NCBI RefSeq assembly: GCF_030418125.1
Contig: NZ_JAUHTR010000023.1
Span: forward strand, 1-54,094
Source: Fictibacillus fluitans
Lineage (GTDB): Bacteria; Bacillota; Bacilli; Bacillales; Fictibacillaceae
Reading direction: 5' to 3'
DNA: 54,094 nucleotides
The stretch's first letter is position 1. Every line of letters begins with the position of its first letter. Position numbers and translations under genes: made by a program. The notes below the pieces were generated by a model, which had not been told where the DNA came from, did not search any database, and was given only the letters and a program-made list of their open reading frames with translations. Shown here piece after piece: positions 1 through 10,372 of this stretch.

Positions 1-3
1 TGA

Positions 4-34
4 AGCACTGCTGAGAAATCAGCGGTGCTTTTTT
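4..34 (+). terminator. Intrinsic terminator of an upstream gene or operon
   Basis: An 11-bp stem (4-14 with 19-29) closed by a GAAA loop is followed by a run of T. It ends transcription arriving from the left of the window. In B. subtilis, bofA and an rRNA operon lie upstream of csfB, so either could be the source; the sequence does not show which. Confidence 0.85.
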
Positions 35-65
35 GTGTTGCCGAAACGATGAAAATGTCGTGATC

Positions 66-191
66 TGCAAGTAAATCGTGTCGAACCGCAAGTAATGGAG
101 ATAACATCGCAACTATTCGTTGTCGAACCGCAAGTATTCAAGCCTGTACCGCAACTAAACGGTGTCGAACCGCAAGTAACGCAGCGCCAGA
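66..191. repeat. 21-bp tandem repeat, six copies
   Basis: Six head-to-tail units of exactly 21 bp start at 66, 87, 108, 129, 150 and 171. The recurring core is GTCGAAC-CGCAAGTA; units 2 and 4 are the most diverged and the last is partial at its end. The 21-bp period is two DNA helical turns and also keeps an open frame with a 7-residue repeat, so an ORF across it is probably not a gene. No function is known to me. Confidence 0.85.
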
Positions 192-480
192 GAGATCAAA
201 AAGGCCACGAAGAACCGAATCAGCCCACTCCCCAGCTCCGCCCACACCAAAAACCCCTAATTAGTCCTTTTCCTCTTCGCAAAACCCAAAAAAACTCTCC
301 TCAAAGATCACTACTTATCCCCTTTCTTTCCAAACATCCTAATTCCTCAAAAAAGAACTGATTTTTCAGCTCAACACGAGATATAGGCTTTTATTTTCGA
401 GACAGACACGAACAAATTCTGCTTTACATACATTGAACTAGAGCCCAAGAAGAAAAAAACAAGTTTAGTAAGGTACGAGA
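192..480. other. Intergenic stretch without recognised features
   Basis: Between the 21-bp repeat and the csfB promoter I see no gene with a ribosome binding site, no hairpin with a T-run and no RNA gene. It is C-rich on the plus strand around 220-300 and AT-rich afterwards. Confidence 0.5.
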
Positions 481-510
481 GTATAGAGGAACTGCACGTT
501 GGGAAGAATG
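481..510 (+). promoter_or_regulatory. Sigma-F-type promoter of csfB
   Basis: GTATA at 481-485, a 15-bp spacer and GGGAAGAATG at 501-510 fit the sigma-F consensus (GYATA, N15, GGNNANANTR) at every fixed position. It lies about 24 bases before the csfB start codon. csfB is a known forespore sigma-F gene in B. subtilis, which supports the call. Confidence 0.8.
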
Positions 511-533
511 GAAGTAACGGAGGTGGATGAATA

Positions 534-731
534 ATGGAATCATCAAAACAGCAAGCAGGGGAAATATGCTTGGTTTGTGAAGAAAAGAAACAAACCGGCA
601 TTCATATTTTACATCAGTACATTTGTATGGATTGTGAAGAAAAAATAGTTTCTGCGGAGACCAATGATGAATATTATAAACACTATCTGAATCAATTAAG
701 AAAATTGAAACTGGTTAATTCCTCTGTCTAA
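534..731 (+). CDS. csfB: Anti-sigma-G factor Gin (CsfB)
   Basis: This 65-residue protein has two CxxC pairs (C12/C15 and C31/C34) spaced as in Gin, the small zinc-binding forespore protein. In B. subtilis Gin binds sigma-G and holds it inactive until engulfment is complete. The ATG at 534 follows a good ribosome binding site (GGAGGTGG, about 518-525) and a near-perfect sigma-F promoter, matching the known early forespore timing. A GC-rich terminator follows directly. In B. subtilis the next genes are xpaC and yaaN; here yaaO follows at once. Identification rests on length, cysteine pattern, promoter type and position; confidence is high. Confidence 0.93.
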   Translation: MESSKQQAGEICLVCEEKKQTGIHILHQYICMDCEEKIVSAETNDEYYKHYLNQLRKLKLVNSSV

Positions 732-755
732 ACAGGCCCCCGCGGGCCTGTTTTC
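732..755 (+). terminator. Terminator after csfB
   Basis: An 8-bp GC-rich inverted repeat (ACAGGCCC with GGGCCTGT, 732-751) ends in TTTT just after the csfB stop codon. It isolates csfB from the yaaO operon. Confidence 0.85.
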
Positions 756-835
756 TCTTTGTGGGTAAAGCAGTGGGTATCAAGTTATGCTAAAATAAAG
801 GAAAGTAAACTATTTAAGGATTAAAGGATTAACAG

Positions 836-2275
836 ATGGGACAACAACAAACACCATTGTACGATGCCCTCGTGCGGCATCGTCAGCATGCAAAATGGTC
901 TTTTCATGTACCGGGCCACAAGAATGGAACGATTGGATATGAGCGAAATGAGACGTTCTCATCGATGCTACCTTTTGATGTGACAGAACTGACGGGGCTG
1001 GATGATCTTCATGAACCGGCAGAAGCGATTCATGAGGCGCAGCAGCTGACCGCTGATTTTTATAATGTGAGGCACAGTTACTTCCTTGTTGGCGGAAGTA
1101 CAGCAGGGAACCTTGTTATGCTGTTTTCCGCTTTTAAGGAAGGGGATGTTGTCCTCATTCAGCGCAATTGCCATAAGTCTGTGTTAAACGGGCTTGAGCT
1201 GGCAGGATTGAAGCCTGTTTTTTTGCCGCCGGAAGTGGATCCGGCAGGGCAATTTGCGACGGGTCTTTCCCTTTCAAGTGTCAAAAAGGCATTGGACAAG
1301 TATCCCGATGCTAAAGGAATTCTCCTTACTTCTCCAAATTACTATGGCATGGTTCTGGGGCTCGCAGAGATTATTGAGTATATGCATCAGAAAGAATTGG
1401 TCGTGCTGGTGGATGAGGCACATGGTGCTCATTTGGGACACAGCCCATATTTTCCGGATGGTGCCATAAAAGCCGGAGCAGATATGGTTGTGCACTCTGC
1501 CCATAAGACTCTGCCTGCCATGACAATGGGCGCTTATCTGCACTCAAACAGTTTTCGAATTGACGAAAACAGGGTAAGACATTATTTACAAGCCCTGCAG
1601 TCAAGTTCACCTTCCTATCCCATAATGGCCTCTCTTGATTTGGCCAGAGCATATACCGCAAATCTTTCTTCTAATGATTTTAAACAAATCAAGCTGGATT
1701 CAGATCACTTCCGCAATTCATTAAATGAACTTGTCGAACTTTGTGTGCTGGAAGCTTCACCAGGCTGCGAACTGGATCCATTGAAAGTAACTGTGCAGAG
1801 TACCAGGGGATTATCAGGATACGAACTTCAGCATATATTTGAGAAAAAAGGAATTTATACCGAGCTTTCCGATCCATCCAATGTATTGTTTGTTCTTCCA
1901 TTGGGAAAGATTCCGGACTTGGCTGAAATCATTGAAAAGATAAAAGAAGCCGTTTCGGAAGGAATGTTTCACGAGGAACAATTTCGACAAATTTCGTTAT
2001 CTGTCCCGCCGGGGGAAATAAGCGCTCTTGAGAAAAGTTACAAGGAATTGGCGCAAATGGAGACCGATCTTGTGTTTCTTAAAGAAGCAGAGGGATTGAT
2101 AGCGGCAGAAGCGATTATTCCGTACCCGCCAGGCATTCCTTTAATTGCCAAAGGGGAACGGATCACAGCAGACATGATTAAAGAATATCAGTACTTGTCC
2201 TGCCAGGGAGCCAGATTCCATGGAGGACAGGAACATAAAATATACGTATTTGCAGAACAGAAGGAAGAGTGCTAG
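836..2275 (+). CDS. yaaO: Orn/Lys/Arg decarboxylase family protein YaaO
   Basis: This 479-residue PLP enzyme belongs to the fold-type I Orn/Lys/Arg decarboxylase family, like B. subtilis YaaO and SpeA. The N-terminal part carries the FHVPGHKNG motif. The DEAHGAHLG segment follows, then SAHKTLPAMT with the presumed PLP-binding lysine at about residue 224, and a C-terminal decarboxylase domain. The likely reaction is decarboxylation of a basic amino acid to a diamine or agmatine; the exact substrate cannot be read from sequence. The ATG at 836 is preceded only by a weak AAGGATTA site. The stop codon overlaps the tmk start by one base, so the two are translationally coupled, as in B. subtilis. 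Confidence 0.9.
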   Translation: MGQQQTPLYDALVRHRQHAKWSFHVPGHKNGTIGYERNETFSSMLPFDVTELTGLDDLHEPAEAIHEAQQLTADFYNVRHSYFLVGGSTAGNLVMLFSAFKEGDVVLIQRNCHKSVLNGLELAGLKPVFLPPEVDPAGQFATGLSLSSVKKALDKYPDAKGILLTSPNYYGMVLGLAEIIEYMHQKELVVLVDEAHGAHLGHSPYFPDGAIKAGADMVVHSAHKTLPAMTMGAYLHSNSFRIDENRVRHYLQALQSSSPSYPIMASLDLARAYTANLSSNDFKQIKLDSDHFRNSLNELVELCVLEASPGCELDPLKVTVQSTRGLSGYELQHIFEKKGIYTELSDPSNVLFVLPLGKIPDLAEIIEKIKEAVSEGMFHEEQFRQISLSVPPGEISALEKSYKELAQMETDLVFLKEAEGLIAAEAIIPYPPGIPLIAKGERITADMIKEYQYLSCQGARFHGGQEHKIYVFAEQKEEC

Positions 2276-2916
2276 TGAACGGATTATTTATAACCATTGA
2301 AGGCCCTGATGGATCAGGCAAATCCACTCAGATTAAAAAGTTGGCGGAGTTTTTAAAGGAACGTTCAATTCCTTTTATTTTAACCCGGGAACCGGGAGGA
2401 ACTGCGGTCAGTGACAGAATCCGGTCATTAATCCTGGACCCCGCCCATCCCGAAATGGCGGATGAGACAGAGGTATTGCTTTATGCCGCGTCGCGTGCAC
2501 AGCACGTAAAGGAGAAAATTGTCCCCGCTTTAAAGGAAGGGAAATTGGTCCTGTGCGACCGGTTTGTGGACGCTTCTGTCGCCTACCAGGCATATGGCCT
2601 TGGTATTCCCGTAGAAGATGTAACCCGCATCAACACGTTTGCAACCGGAGGCTTGAAGCCGGACCGCAGCTACCTTATTGATGTGTCCCCCGAGATCGGG
2701 AGACAGCGCATGGTGAGCCGGTACTCCGGAGAAGGGCTTGACCGTATTGAGCAGAAAGAGCTTGATTACCATGAACGGGTCAGATCGGGCTTCCAAAAAA
2801 TTTATGAAGAGAACAGGGAACGTTTCCTGCTTGTTGATGGAAATCAGGGCATGGATGAAGTTTTTGATGAAATCATAAAGGATATTAAATTACTTCTAGC
2901 GAACCGATATAAATAA
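2275..2916 (+). CDS. tmk: Thymidylate kinase
   Basis: Phosphorylates dTMP to dTDP in the dTTP pathway. The P-loop EGPDGSGKST is near residues 9-18, the DR(F) motif lies in LVLCDRFVDAS, and the lid region is rich in arginine. I place the start at GTG 2275, giving 213 residues, because the AAGGAAGAG site at 2261-2269 is properly spaced from it. The in-frame GTG at 2269 would be only 1-2 bases from that site. The length equals the B. subtilis enzyme (212). It overlaps the yaaO stop by one base and is followed by darA after 24 bases. Confidence 0.96.
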   Translation: MNGLFITIEGPDGSGKSTQIKKLAEFLKERSIPFILTREPGGTAVSDRIRSLILDPAHPEMADETEVLLYAASRAQHVKEKIVPALKEGKLVLCDRFVDASVAYQAYGLGIPVEDVTRINTFATGGLKPDRSYLIDVSPEIGRQRMVSRYSGEGLDRIEQKELDYHERVRSGFQKIYEENRERFLLVDGNQGMDEVFDEIIKDIKLLLANRYK

Positions 2917-2919
2917 TAA

Positions 2920-3270
<351 letters not shown>

Positions 3271-3371
3271 ATATAAAAATGATGATATAGAAGGAAGATC
3301 TATAGGTCCTTCCTGATCAGGTTGGCGAAACGAAGGGGCTGTTGATTAATCTGTAGATGTAGGTGGAAAAA

Positions 3372-4358
3372 ATGAGCTGGGAACAATTAACTAAGCGTCA
3401 GCCACGGGTGGTTAAAACGTTAACAAACACTGTCAGGAAAGAACGTCTTGCTCATGCTTATGTTTTTGAGGGAGGCCATGGCACCGGCAAGATGGACGTG
3501 GCCCTGCAGCTTGCAAAAACATTTTTATGCCGGGAGAAAACAGATGTTGAACCTTGCGGAGAATGCAAGGATTGCAGACGCATCGATTCAGGCAATCATC
3601 CCGATGTTCATGTCGTTCAGCCGGACGGACAATCCATTAAGATCGATCAAATACGCGGTCTGCAAAAGGAATTTGCCTATCATGGCATGGAGTCTGAGAA
3701 GAAGGTTTATATTGTCGAACATGCTGACCGAATGACTGTACAGGCTGCCAACAGTCTGCTGAAATTTCTGGAAGAGCCTTCTTCTTCCACCATCGCCATT
3801 TTGCTGACTGAGCAGGTGCACCGGTTGCTTGAGACTATTATGTCACGCTCACAGGTGCTTTCTTTTTCACCGCTTCCCTCTGATCAGCTGATCGGAGTGC
3901 TTCAGGATGAGGGAATTTCTCTGCCCATGGCTTCAATGGCAGCAGCTTTGACGAGTGATAAGTCAGAAGCGGTCGAAATTTGTAGGGAAGAGTGGTTTGC
4001 ACAAGCACGAGACAAAGTGATACAATTAACTGAAGAGTTGAGAAGTCGTCCCAATCAGGCTCTTGTTTCATTACAGGAAAACTGGTTGTCGTTTTTTAAG
4101 GAAAGAGATCAACTCGACAACGCATTAAGCCTTTTATTGATCTGGTACAAAGATCTTTTATTTATACAGCTTTCAGAGCCGGAGCACCTGGTATTTGTCG
4201 ATCAGCGGCAGGCGTTGGAGCAACAAGCTCTACATACCTCACAGAAACGAATCAGTGAGAACATGCTGGCGGTATTAACTGCCAAGCAACGTCTAGGTGC
4301 AAACGTAAATCCACAGCTCCTCATGGAGCAGCTGGTTTTACGATTACGGGAGGGATAA
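3372..4358 (+). CDS. holB: DNA polymerase III subunit delta prime
   Basis: Clamp-loader subunit of 328 residues with an AAA+ fold. A P-loop-like GGHGTGK (about 34-40) is followed by four zinc-binding cysteines (C53, C62, C65, C68), and the sensor-like LLKFLEEPSSST block lies near residue 140. The family works in the clamp-loader pentamer with DnaX and HolA to load the DnaN clamp. I choose ATG 3372 because AGGTGG at 3361-3366 is correctly placed for it; the in-frame GTG at 3363 lies inside that site. The stop is followed 7 bases later by the ricT start. Confidence 0.94.
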   Translation: MSWEQLTKRQPRVVKTLTNTVRKERLAHAYVFEGGHGTGKMDVALQLAKTFLCREKTDVEPCGECKDCRRIDSGNHPDVHVVQPDGQSIKIDQIRGLQKEFAYHGMESEKKVYIVEHADRMTVQAANSLLKFLEEPSSSTIAILLTEQVHRLLETIMSRSQVLSFSPLPSDQLIGVLQDEGISLPMASMAAALTSDKSEAVEICREEWFAQARDKVIQLTEELRSRPNQALVSLQENWLSFFKERDQLDNALSLLLIWYKDLLFIQLSEPEHLVFVDQRQALEQQALHTSQKRISENMLAVLTAKQRLGANVNPQLLMEQLVLRLREG

Positions 4359-4364
4359 AAGCCT

Positions 4365-5192
4365 GTGTATGAAGTAGTTGGTGTCCGTTTTAAAAAAGCG
4401 GGAAAAATATACTATTTCGATCCTGGCGACCTTGAAATCATAAAAGATTCTTTCGTAATTGTCGAAACAGCACGCGGTATTGAGTACGGAAAAGTCGTTA
4501 TAGATAAGAAGCAGGTTGGGGAGAATGATGTTGTACTTCCTCTGAAGAAAGTCGTAAGAACCGCAAACGAAAAAGATACACTTGCGGTTGACGAAAACAA
4601 AAAAGCTGCCCAACAAGCTTTTCATCTTTGCACTGAGAAAATCACCGAGCATAAGCTGGATATGAAATTGGTGGATGTTGAATATACATTTGACCGGAAT
4701 AAGGTTATTTTTTATTTTACAGCGGATGGACGCATCGATTTCCGTGAACTCGTTAAGGATCTTGCTTCTATTTTCCGAACACGGATTGAACTTCGTCAAA
4801 TCGGTGTTCGTGATGAAGCCAAGATGCTTGGCGGAATCGGTCCATGCGGCAGAATGCTGTGCTGTTCAACTTTTCTTGGTGACTTTGAACCCGTCTCAAT
4901 CAAGATGGCTAAAGATCAGAATCTCTCGCTGAATCCGGCGAAAATTTCTGGGCTTTGCGGCCGTTTAATGTGCTGTTTGAAATACGAAAATGACTATTAT
5001 GAAGAAGTCAAAAAAGAGCTTCCGGATGTTGGCGAGTACATTGCCACTCCTGATGGAAGAGGTCGCGTAGTAGGATTGAATATGCTCGAGAAACTTGTGC
5101 AGGTCAATCTGCCTGAACTTGAAAAAGTAACAGAATACACAATTGATGAGCTCATGAAAGAAAAGGAATTATTTACGCAAGCTACAGAATAA
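4365..5192 (+). CDS. ricT: RicT (YaaT), PSP1-domain regulator of the Y-complex
   Basis: A 275-residue PSP1-domain protein. The N-terminus VGVRFKKAGKIYYFDPG and the cysteine motifs GPCGRMLCC and GLCGRLMCC are diagnostic. In B. subtilis RicT forms an iron-sulfur complex with RicA and RicF that stimulates RNase Y mRNA maturation and promotes competence, biofilm and sporulation. Translation probably starts at GTG 4365 after the GGGAGGG site at about 4349-4355, in the same operon as holB. The stop is followed by yabA after 15 bases, keeping the link between this gene and replication control seen in Bacillus. Confidence 0.94.
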   Translation: MYEVVGVRFKKAGKIYYFDPGDLEIIKDSFVIVETARGIEYGKVVIDKKQVGENDVVLPLKKVVRTANEKDTLAVDENKKAAQQAFHLCTEKITEHKLDMKLVDVEYTFDRNKVIFYFTADGRIDFRELVKDLASIFRTRIELRQIGVRDEAKMLGGIGPCGRMLCCSTFLGDFEPVSIKMAKDQNLSLNPAKISGLCGRLMCCLKYENDYYEEVKKELPDVGEYIATPDGRGRVVGLNMLEKLVQVNLPELEKVTEYTIDELMKEKELFTQATE

Positions 5193-5207
5193 TGAGGTGG
5201 AAAGCAC

Positions 5208-5561
5208 GTGGAGAAAGATCAAATTTTTTCCCGGGTGACCCATATGGAGCAGCAATTGGCAGCTTTAACGGAGCAAATTGGAGACTTAAAAGCAGACCTA
5301 GTCGCTTTATTGGAACAGAATCACAACCTGCAAATGGAAAATTACAATTTGCGAAGTGCTCTGAAACCACTGGAAAAAAAGGGATCCAAATCCTCTGTTA
5401 AAAAGCGGTCACTGTCACAAGAATCGGCAGATATCGGGGAAGGCTATGACAACCTGGCCAGGCTGTATCAAGAAGGATTTCATATTTGCAATCTGCATTA
5501 CGGAAGTGTACGGACAGAGGGCGACTGCCTGTTTTGTCTTTCATTCCTTAATAAAAAATAA
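5208..5561 (+). CDS. yabA: Replication initiation control protein YabA
   Basis: A 117-residue protein. Residues 1-50 form a leucine-zipper-like coiled coil (regular L/I/M spacing) and a short linker leads to a C-terminal zinc site with H92, C94, H97, C107 and C110. In B. subtilis YabA binds DnaA and the DnaN clamp and prevents over-initiation. The start is GTG 5208 after GAGGTGG at 5192-5198. A terminator overlaps the end of the gene, closing this transcription unit. Confidence 0.93.
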   Translation: MEKDQIFSRVTHMEQQLAALTEQIGDLKADLVALLEQNHNLQMENYNLRSALKPLEKKGSKSSVKKRSLSQESADIGEGYDNLARLYQEGFHICNLHYGSVRTEGDCLFCLSFLNKK

Positions 5562-5588
5562 GAGTCTTTCCATTGGGGAAGACTCTTT
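5561..5588 (+). terminator. Terminator after yabA
   Basis: AGAGTCTT and AAGACTCT form an inverted repeat (5561-5586) followed by TTTT, directly at the yabA stop codon. Confidence 0.8.
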
Positions 5589-5625
5589 TCTGTTGTAAGG
5601 GCAAAAATTCGAAAAGAGTGATGAA

Positions 5626-6369
5626 ATGGAAAGCCGGTTACAAGGTGACGAACGTCTGGATTACCTGGTGGACGAGTCCCTGAAAATTATACAAAGCCCC
5701 AGCGTTTTTTCTTTTTCCCTGGATGCTGTATTGCTCAGCAGGTTTGCCTATATTCCTATCCAAAAGGGAAAAATTATTGATCTTTGCAGCGGAAACGGTG
5801 CTGTGGCACTGCTGTTAACCCAGCGCTCCAACGCTCAAATTACAGGCGTGGAGATTCAGGAGCGGCTGAGCGATATGGCGAGAAGGAGCATTGTTCTGAA
5901 CGGTCTGGAGGATCAGGTGAGCATGGTGACGGACAATATTGTGAATGTCCCTGAGAAATTGGGGCACGGCCGATTTGATGCGGTCTTATGCAATCCCCCC
6001 TACTTTCCCTCAGCTAACCGGAAAGACCATAATGAAAATGAGCATCTTGCTGTGGCGAGGCATGAAATTTACTGTACGCTGGAAGACGTCGTCTCGGTAA
6101 GCAGCAAGCTCGTTAAACAGGGCGGAAAGGTTACCTTTGTCCACCGGCCCCAGCGTTTGATGGATATTTTAAGCACCATGAGAGCATACCGCCTCGAGCC
6201 AAAGCGGCTGCAATTTATCCATCCGAAAAAGGGCAGTGAAGCCAACATGCTGCTGATTGAAGGCATGAAGGATGGCAAGCCGGATCTTCATATTCTTCCG
6301 CCGCTTACCGTATATGGAGAAGACGGGCAGTACACAGAAGAATTGAAGACCGTTTTTTACGCAAAATAA
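5626..6369 (+). CDS. trmN6: tRNA1(Val) (adenine-37-N6)-methyltransferase family protein (YabB)
   Basis: A 247-residue class I SAM-dependent methyltransferase. The SAM loop DLCSGNG (52-58) and the catalytic NPPYF motif (123-127), typical of N6-adenine methylation, are both present. It is orthologous by position and length to B. subtilis YabB, related to E. coli TrmN6. The substrate in Bacillus is inferred from the family. ATG 5626 follows an AAAAGAG site. rsmI follows after 22 bases; the small GIY-YIG gene yazA, which lies between them in B. subtilis, is missing. Confidence 0.88.
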   Translation: MESRLQGDERLDYLVDESLKIIQSPSVFSFSLDAVLLSRFAYIPIQKGKIIDLCSGNGAVALLLTQRSNAQITGVEIQERLSDMARRSIVLNGLEDQVSMVTDNIVNVPEKLGHGRFDAVLCNPPYFPSANRKDHNENEHLAVARHEIYCTLEDVVSVSSKLVKQGGKVTFVHRPQRLMDILSTMRAYRLEPKRLQFIHPKKGSEANMLLIEGMKDGKPDLHILPPLTVYGEDGQYTEELKTVFYAK

Positions 6370-6391
6370 GAAGTGGAAGGAGGAATGAGCC

Positions 6392-7279
6392 ATGTGGCAG
6401 CAAAGCAGCTATCAGGGGCAGCATGAAACAGGCGTGCTCTATCTGGTTCCTACACCGATCGGCAATCTGGAGGATATGACCTACCGGGCGATACGAATCA
6501 TGAAGGAAGCGGATTACATAGGGGCGGAAGATACGCGGCAGACCAAAAAGCTCTGCAATTACTTTGAAATACAGACACCGCTTCTCAGCTATCATGAGCA
6601 CAATAAAGAAACAAGCGGAATGAAGCTGATGGACCGGTTAAAAGAAGGAAAGACGATCGCCCTCGTATCCGATGCAGGAACTCCCGCCATCTCGGATCCT
6701 GGGTATGAGCTGGTTGTCAGTGCCTTAGCGGAAAACATTCCTGTAATCCCTTTGCCTGGAGCCAATGCGGCCCTGTCCTCATTGATTGCTTCGGGTCTTG
6801 ATACAAAGGACTTTTACTTTTATGGATTTCTTCCCCGGGGAAAAAAAGAGAAGCGGGAACAGCTGGAGCGGATGAAGTTCTATCCGTTTACGATGATCTT
6901 TTATGAATCTCCCCACCGCTTAAAGGAAACGCTATCGCTTATGCATGAAGTGCTGGGGGACCGGCAGCTTTCGATGGCCAGGGAATTAACGAAGAAATAT
7001 GAAGAGTTTATAAGAGGCTCTTTAACGGAAGTTCAGGAGTGGGCAAAAAGCACAGAGATCAGAGGAGAATTTTGCCTCATTGTAGAAGGATCGGAACATG
7101 GACTGGATGAAGAGAATGCGGGGGCAGAATGGTGGGAGCCGTTTACCGTCGTTGAACATGTACAGCATTACATGGACCAGGAACAGTTAAAAAGCAAAGA
7201 GGCGATAAAACGCGCTGCAACAGACCGAAACGTATCCAAGCGGGAAGTCTACCAGGCCTATCACATCGAACAAGAATAA
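6392..7279 (+). CDS. rsmI: 16S rRNA (cytidine-1402-2'-O)-methyltransferase
   Basis: A 295-residue tetrapyrrole-methylase-fold enzyme (YraL/YabC family). The start block PTPIGNLEDMT (20-30), the AEDTRQT motif and SDAGTPAISDPG are characteristic. It methylates the ribose of C1402 in the 16S rRNA decoding centre. ATG 6392 is 8 bases from a strong GGAAGGAGG site; a nearby ATG at 6385 is in another frame. The gene converges with abrB, and a shared hairpin lies between them. Confidence 0.95.
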   Translation: MWQQSSYQGQHETGVLYLVPTPIGNLEDMTYRAIRIMKEADYIGAEDTRQTKKLCNYFEIQTPLLSYHEHNKETSGMKLMDRLKEGKTIALVSDAGTPAISDPGYELVVSALAENIPVIPLPGANAALSSLIASGLDTKDFYFYGFLPRGKKEKREQLERMKFYPFTMIFYESPHRLKETLSLMHEVLGDRQLSMARELTKKYEEFIRGSLTEVQEWAKSTEIRGEFCLIVEGSEHGLDEENAGAEWWEPFTVVEHVQHYMDQEQLKSKEAIKRAATDRNVSKREVYQAYHIEQE

Positions 7280-7294
7280 AATAGTATAAAAAAA

Positions 7295-7322
7295 GCCTCC
7301 TGGTTTACAGGAGGCCGTTTTT
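7295..7322. terminator. Bidirectional terminator between rsmI and abrB
   Basis: GCCTCCTG and CAGGAGGC form a hairpin (7296-7316) with T-rich sequence after it on the plus strand and A-rich sequence before it. It can therefore stop rsmI transcription and also abrB transcription from the other strand. Confidence 0.8.
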
Positions 7323-7323
7323 A

Positions 7324-7608
7324 TTATTTTGAAGTTTGAAGCTGTTTTTGAAGTTCGTTCATGATTTCTTTTGCGCCTTCTGGGCTAAGAATGATCTTTC
7401 CGCCAGCTAGTGAGTAGTTGTCATCAGAAACTTCACCAGTTACAGCACATGTCATGTTAGGCTTGTACTTTTTAAGGATGATGCGGTCATCATCAACATA
7501 AATTTCCAATGCGTCCTTTTCTGCAATTCCAAGAGTACGGCGTAATTCGATTGGAATTACCACACGTCCTAGCTCATCAACTTTACGAACAATACCTGTA
7601 GATTTCAT
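7324..7608 (-). CDS. abrB: Transition-state regulator AbrB
   Basis: A 94-residue protein. The N-terminal swapped-hairpin DNA-binding domain begins MKSTGIVRKVDELGRVVIP, and a C-terminal dimerisation part follows, as in AbrB. It represses many stationary-phase genes during growth and is switched off by Spo0A~P. The start is preceded on the minus strand by GGAGGAG. Upstream lie a sigma-A promoter (7703-7731) and tandem Spo0A boxes just after the expected transcription start, the same design as in B. subtilis. It is the only clear minus-strand gene in the window. Confidence 0.97.
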   Translation of the reverse strand: MKSTGIVRKVDELGRVVIPIELRRTLGIAEKDALEIYVDDDRIILKKYKPNMTCAVTGEVSDDNYSLAGGKIILSPEGAKEIMNELQKQLQTSK

Positions 7609-7670
7609 TTTAGTAATCTCCTCCCGAATAGTGGAATATCTAAACCTGATTTTTTATCTATATTTATATA

Positions 7671-7688
7671 ATCGTCAGAATTCGACAA
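7671..7688 (-). promoter_or_regulatory. Spo0A boxes controlling abrB
   Basis: Read on the minus strand, TTGTCGAA (7681-7688) is followed three bases later by TGACGAT (7671-7677). Both resemble the 0A box TTGTCGAA. They start about 8 bases after the predicted transcription start, a position where bound Spo0A~P represses. One further TTGTCGAA lies at 7889-7896 on the same strand. Confidence 0.7.
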
Positions 7689-7702
7689 AATCTTACGGAT
7701 TC

Positions 7703-7731
7703 ATCATAACAATATTTCCAGATTAGGTCAA
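7703..7731 (-). promoter_or_regulatory. Sigma-A promoter of abrB
   Basis: On the minus strand TTGACC (7731-7726), a 17-bp spacer and TATGAT (7708-7703) form a good sigma-A promoter pointing to abrB. Confidence 0.75.
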
Positions 7732-7953
7732 CTATTTTGTAAATAAAAATTTCTTTATCTATTTACCCTGTTTCCTCTGAATTCAATCATATCAGAATGT
7801 TAAAGGAATAAGGTAAAAATAGGCTTAGAATTTTATTCTTTATTTTCAAATTTATTACTGGAAATTACGCTTGATAAATTCGTCAATTTTCGACAAAACT
7901 GACTTTTAAAAAATACCCTCTTAGCCTGTTCTTCCCTGTTCATCCTGTTTACC

Positions 7954-7983
7954 TTGACATCACTTTGTGGTATTAGGTATATT
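7954..7983 (+). promoter_or_regulatory. Sigma-A promoter of metS
   Basis: TTGACA (7954-7959), an 18-bp spacer and TATATT (7978-7983). It would give metS an untranslated leader of about 210 bases. Confidence 0.65.
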
Positions 7984-7989
7984 TTGAGT

Positions 7990-10166
<2,177 letters not shown>

Positions 10167-10180
10167 AACAGCGTCGAATG

Positions 10181-10207
10181 GGAAGCCTAAAAGGGCTTCC
10201 TTTTTTT
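10181..10207 (+). terminator. Terminator after metS
   Basis: GGAAGCC and GGGCTTCC (10181-10200) form a hairpin followed by seven T. Confidence 0.88.
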
Positions 10208-10372
10208 GTATAAAAAAGAAGAAAAAGAGGGAATTCGATCAAAAAATCCCTATATTTACCGCTGATTTTCCAGTATGTAATAATTCTGTAATGCAATTGT
10301 TATACGGACGACTTGGTGTTATAGGACAAAGGTATGATAAACTGTGAAAGTGTTAATAGGAGGGTAATCTTC

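Noticed and set aside
95-361. 88-codon open frame on the plus strand
   Set aside because: It is created by the 21-bp repeat (7-residue periodicity), has no ribosome binding site and turns into low-complexity sequence.
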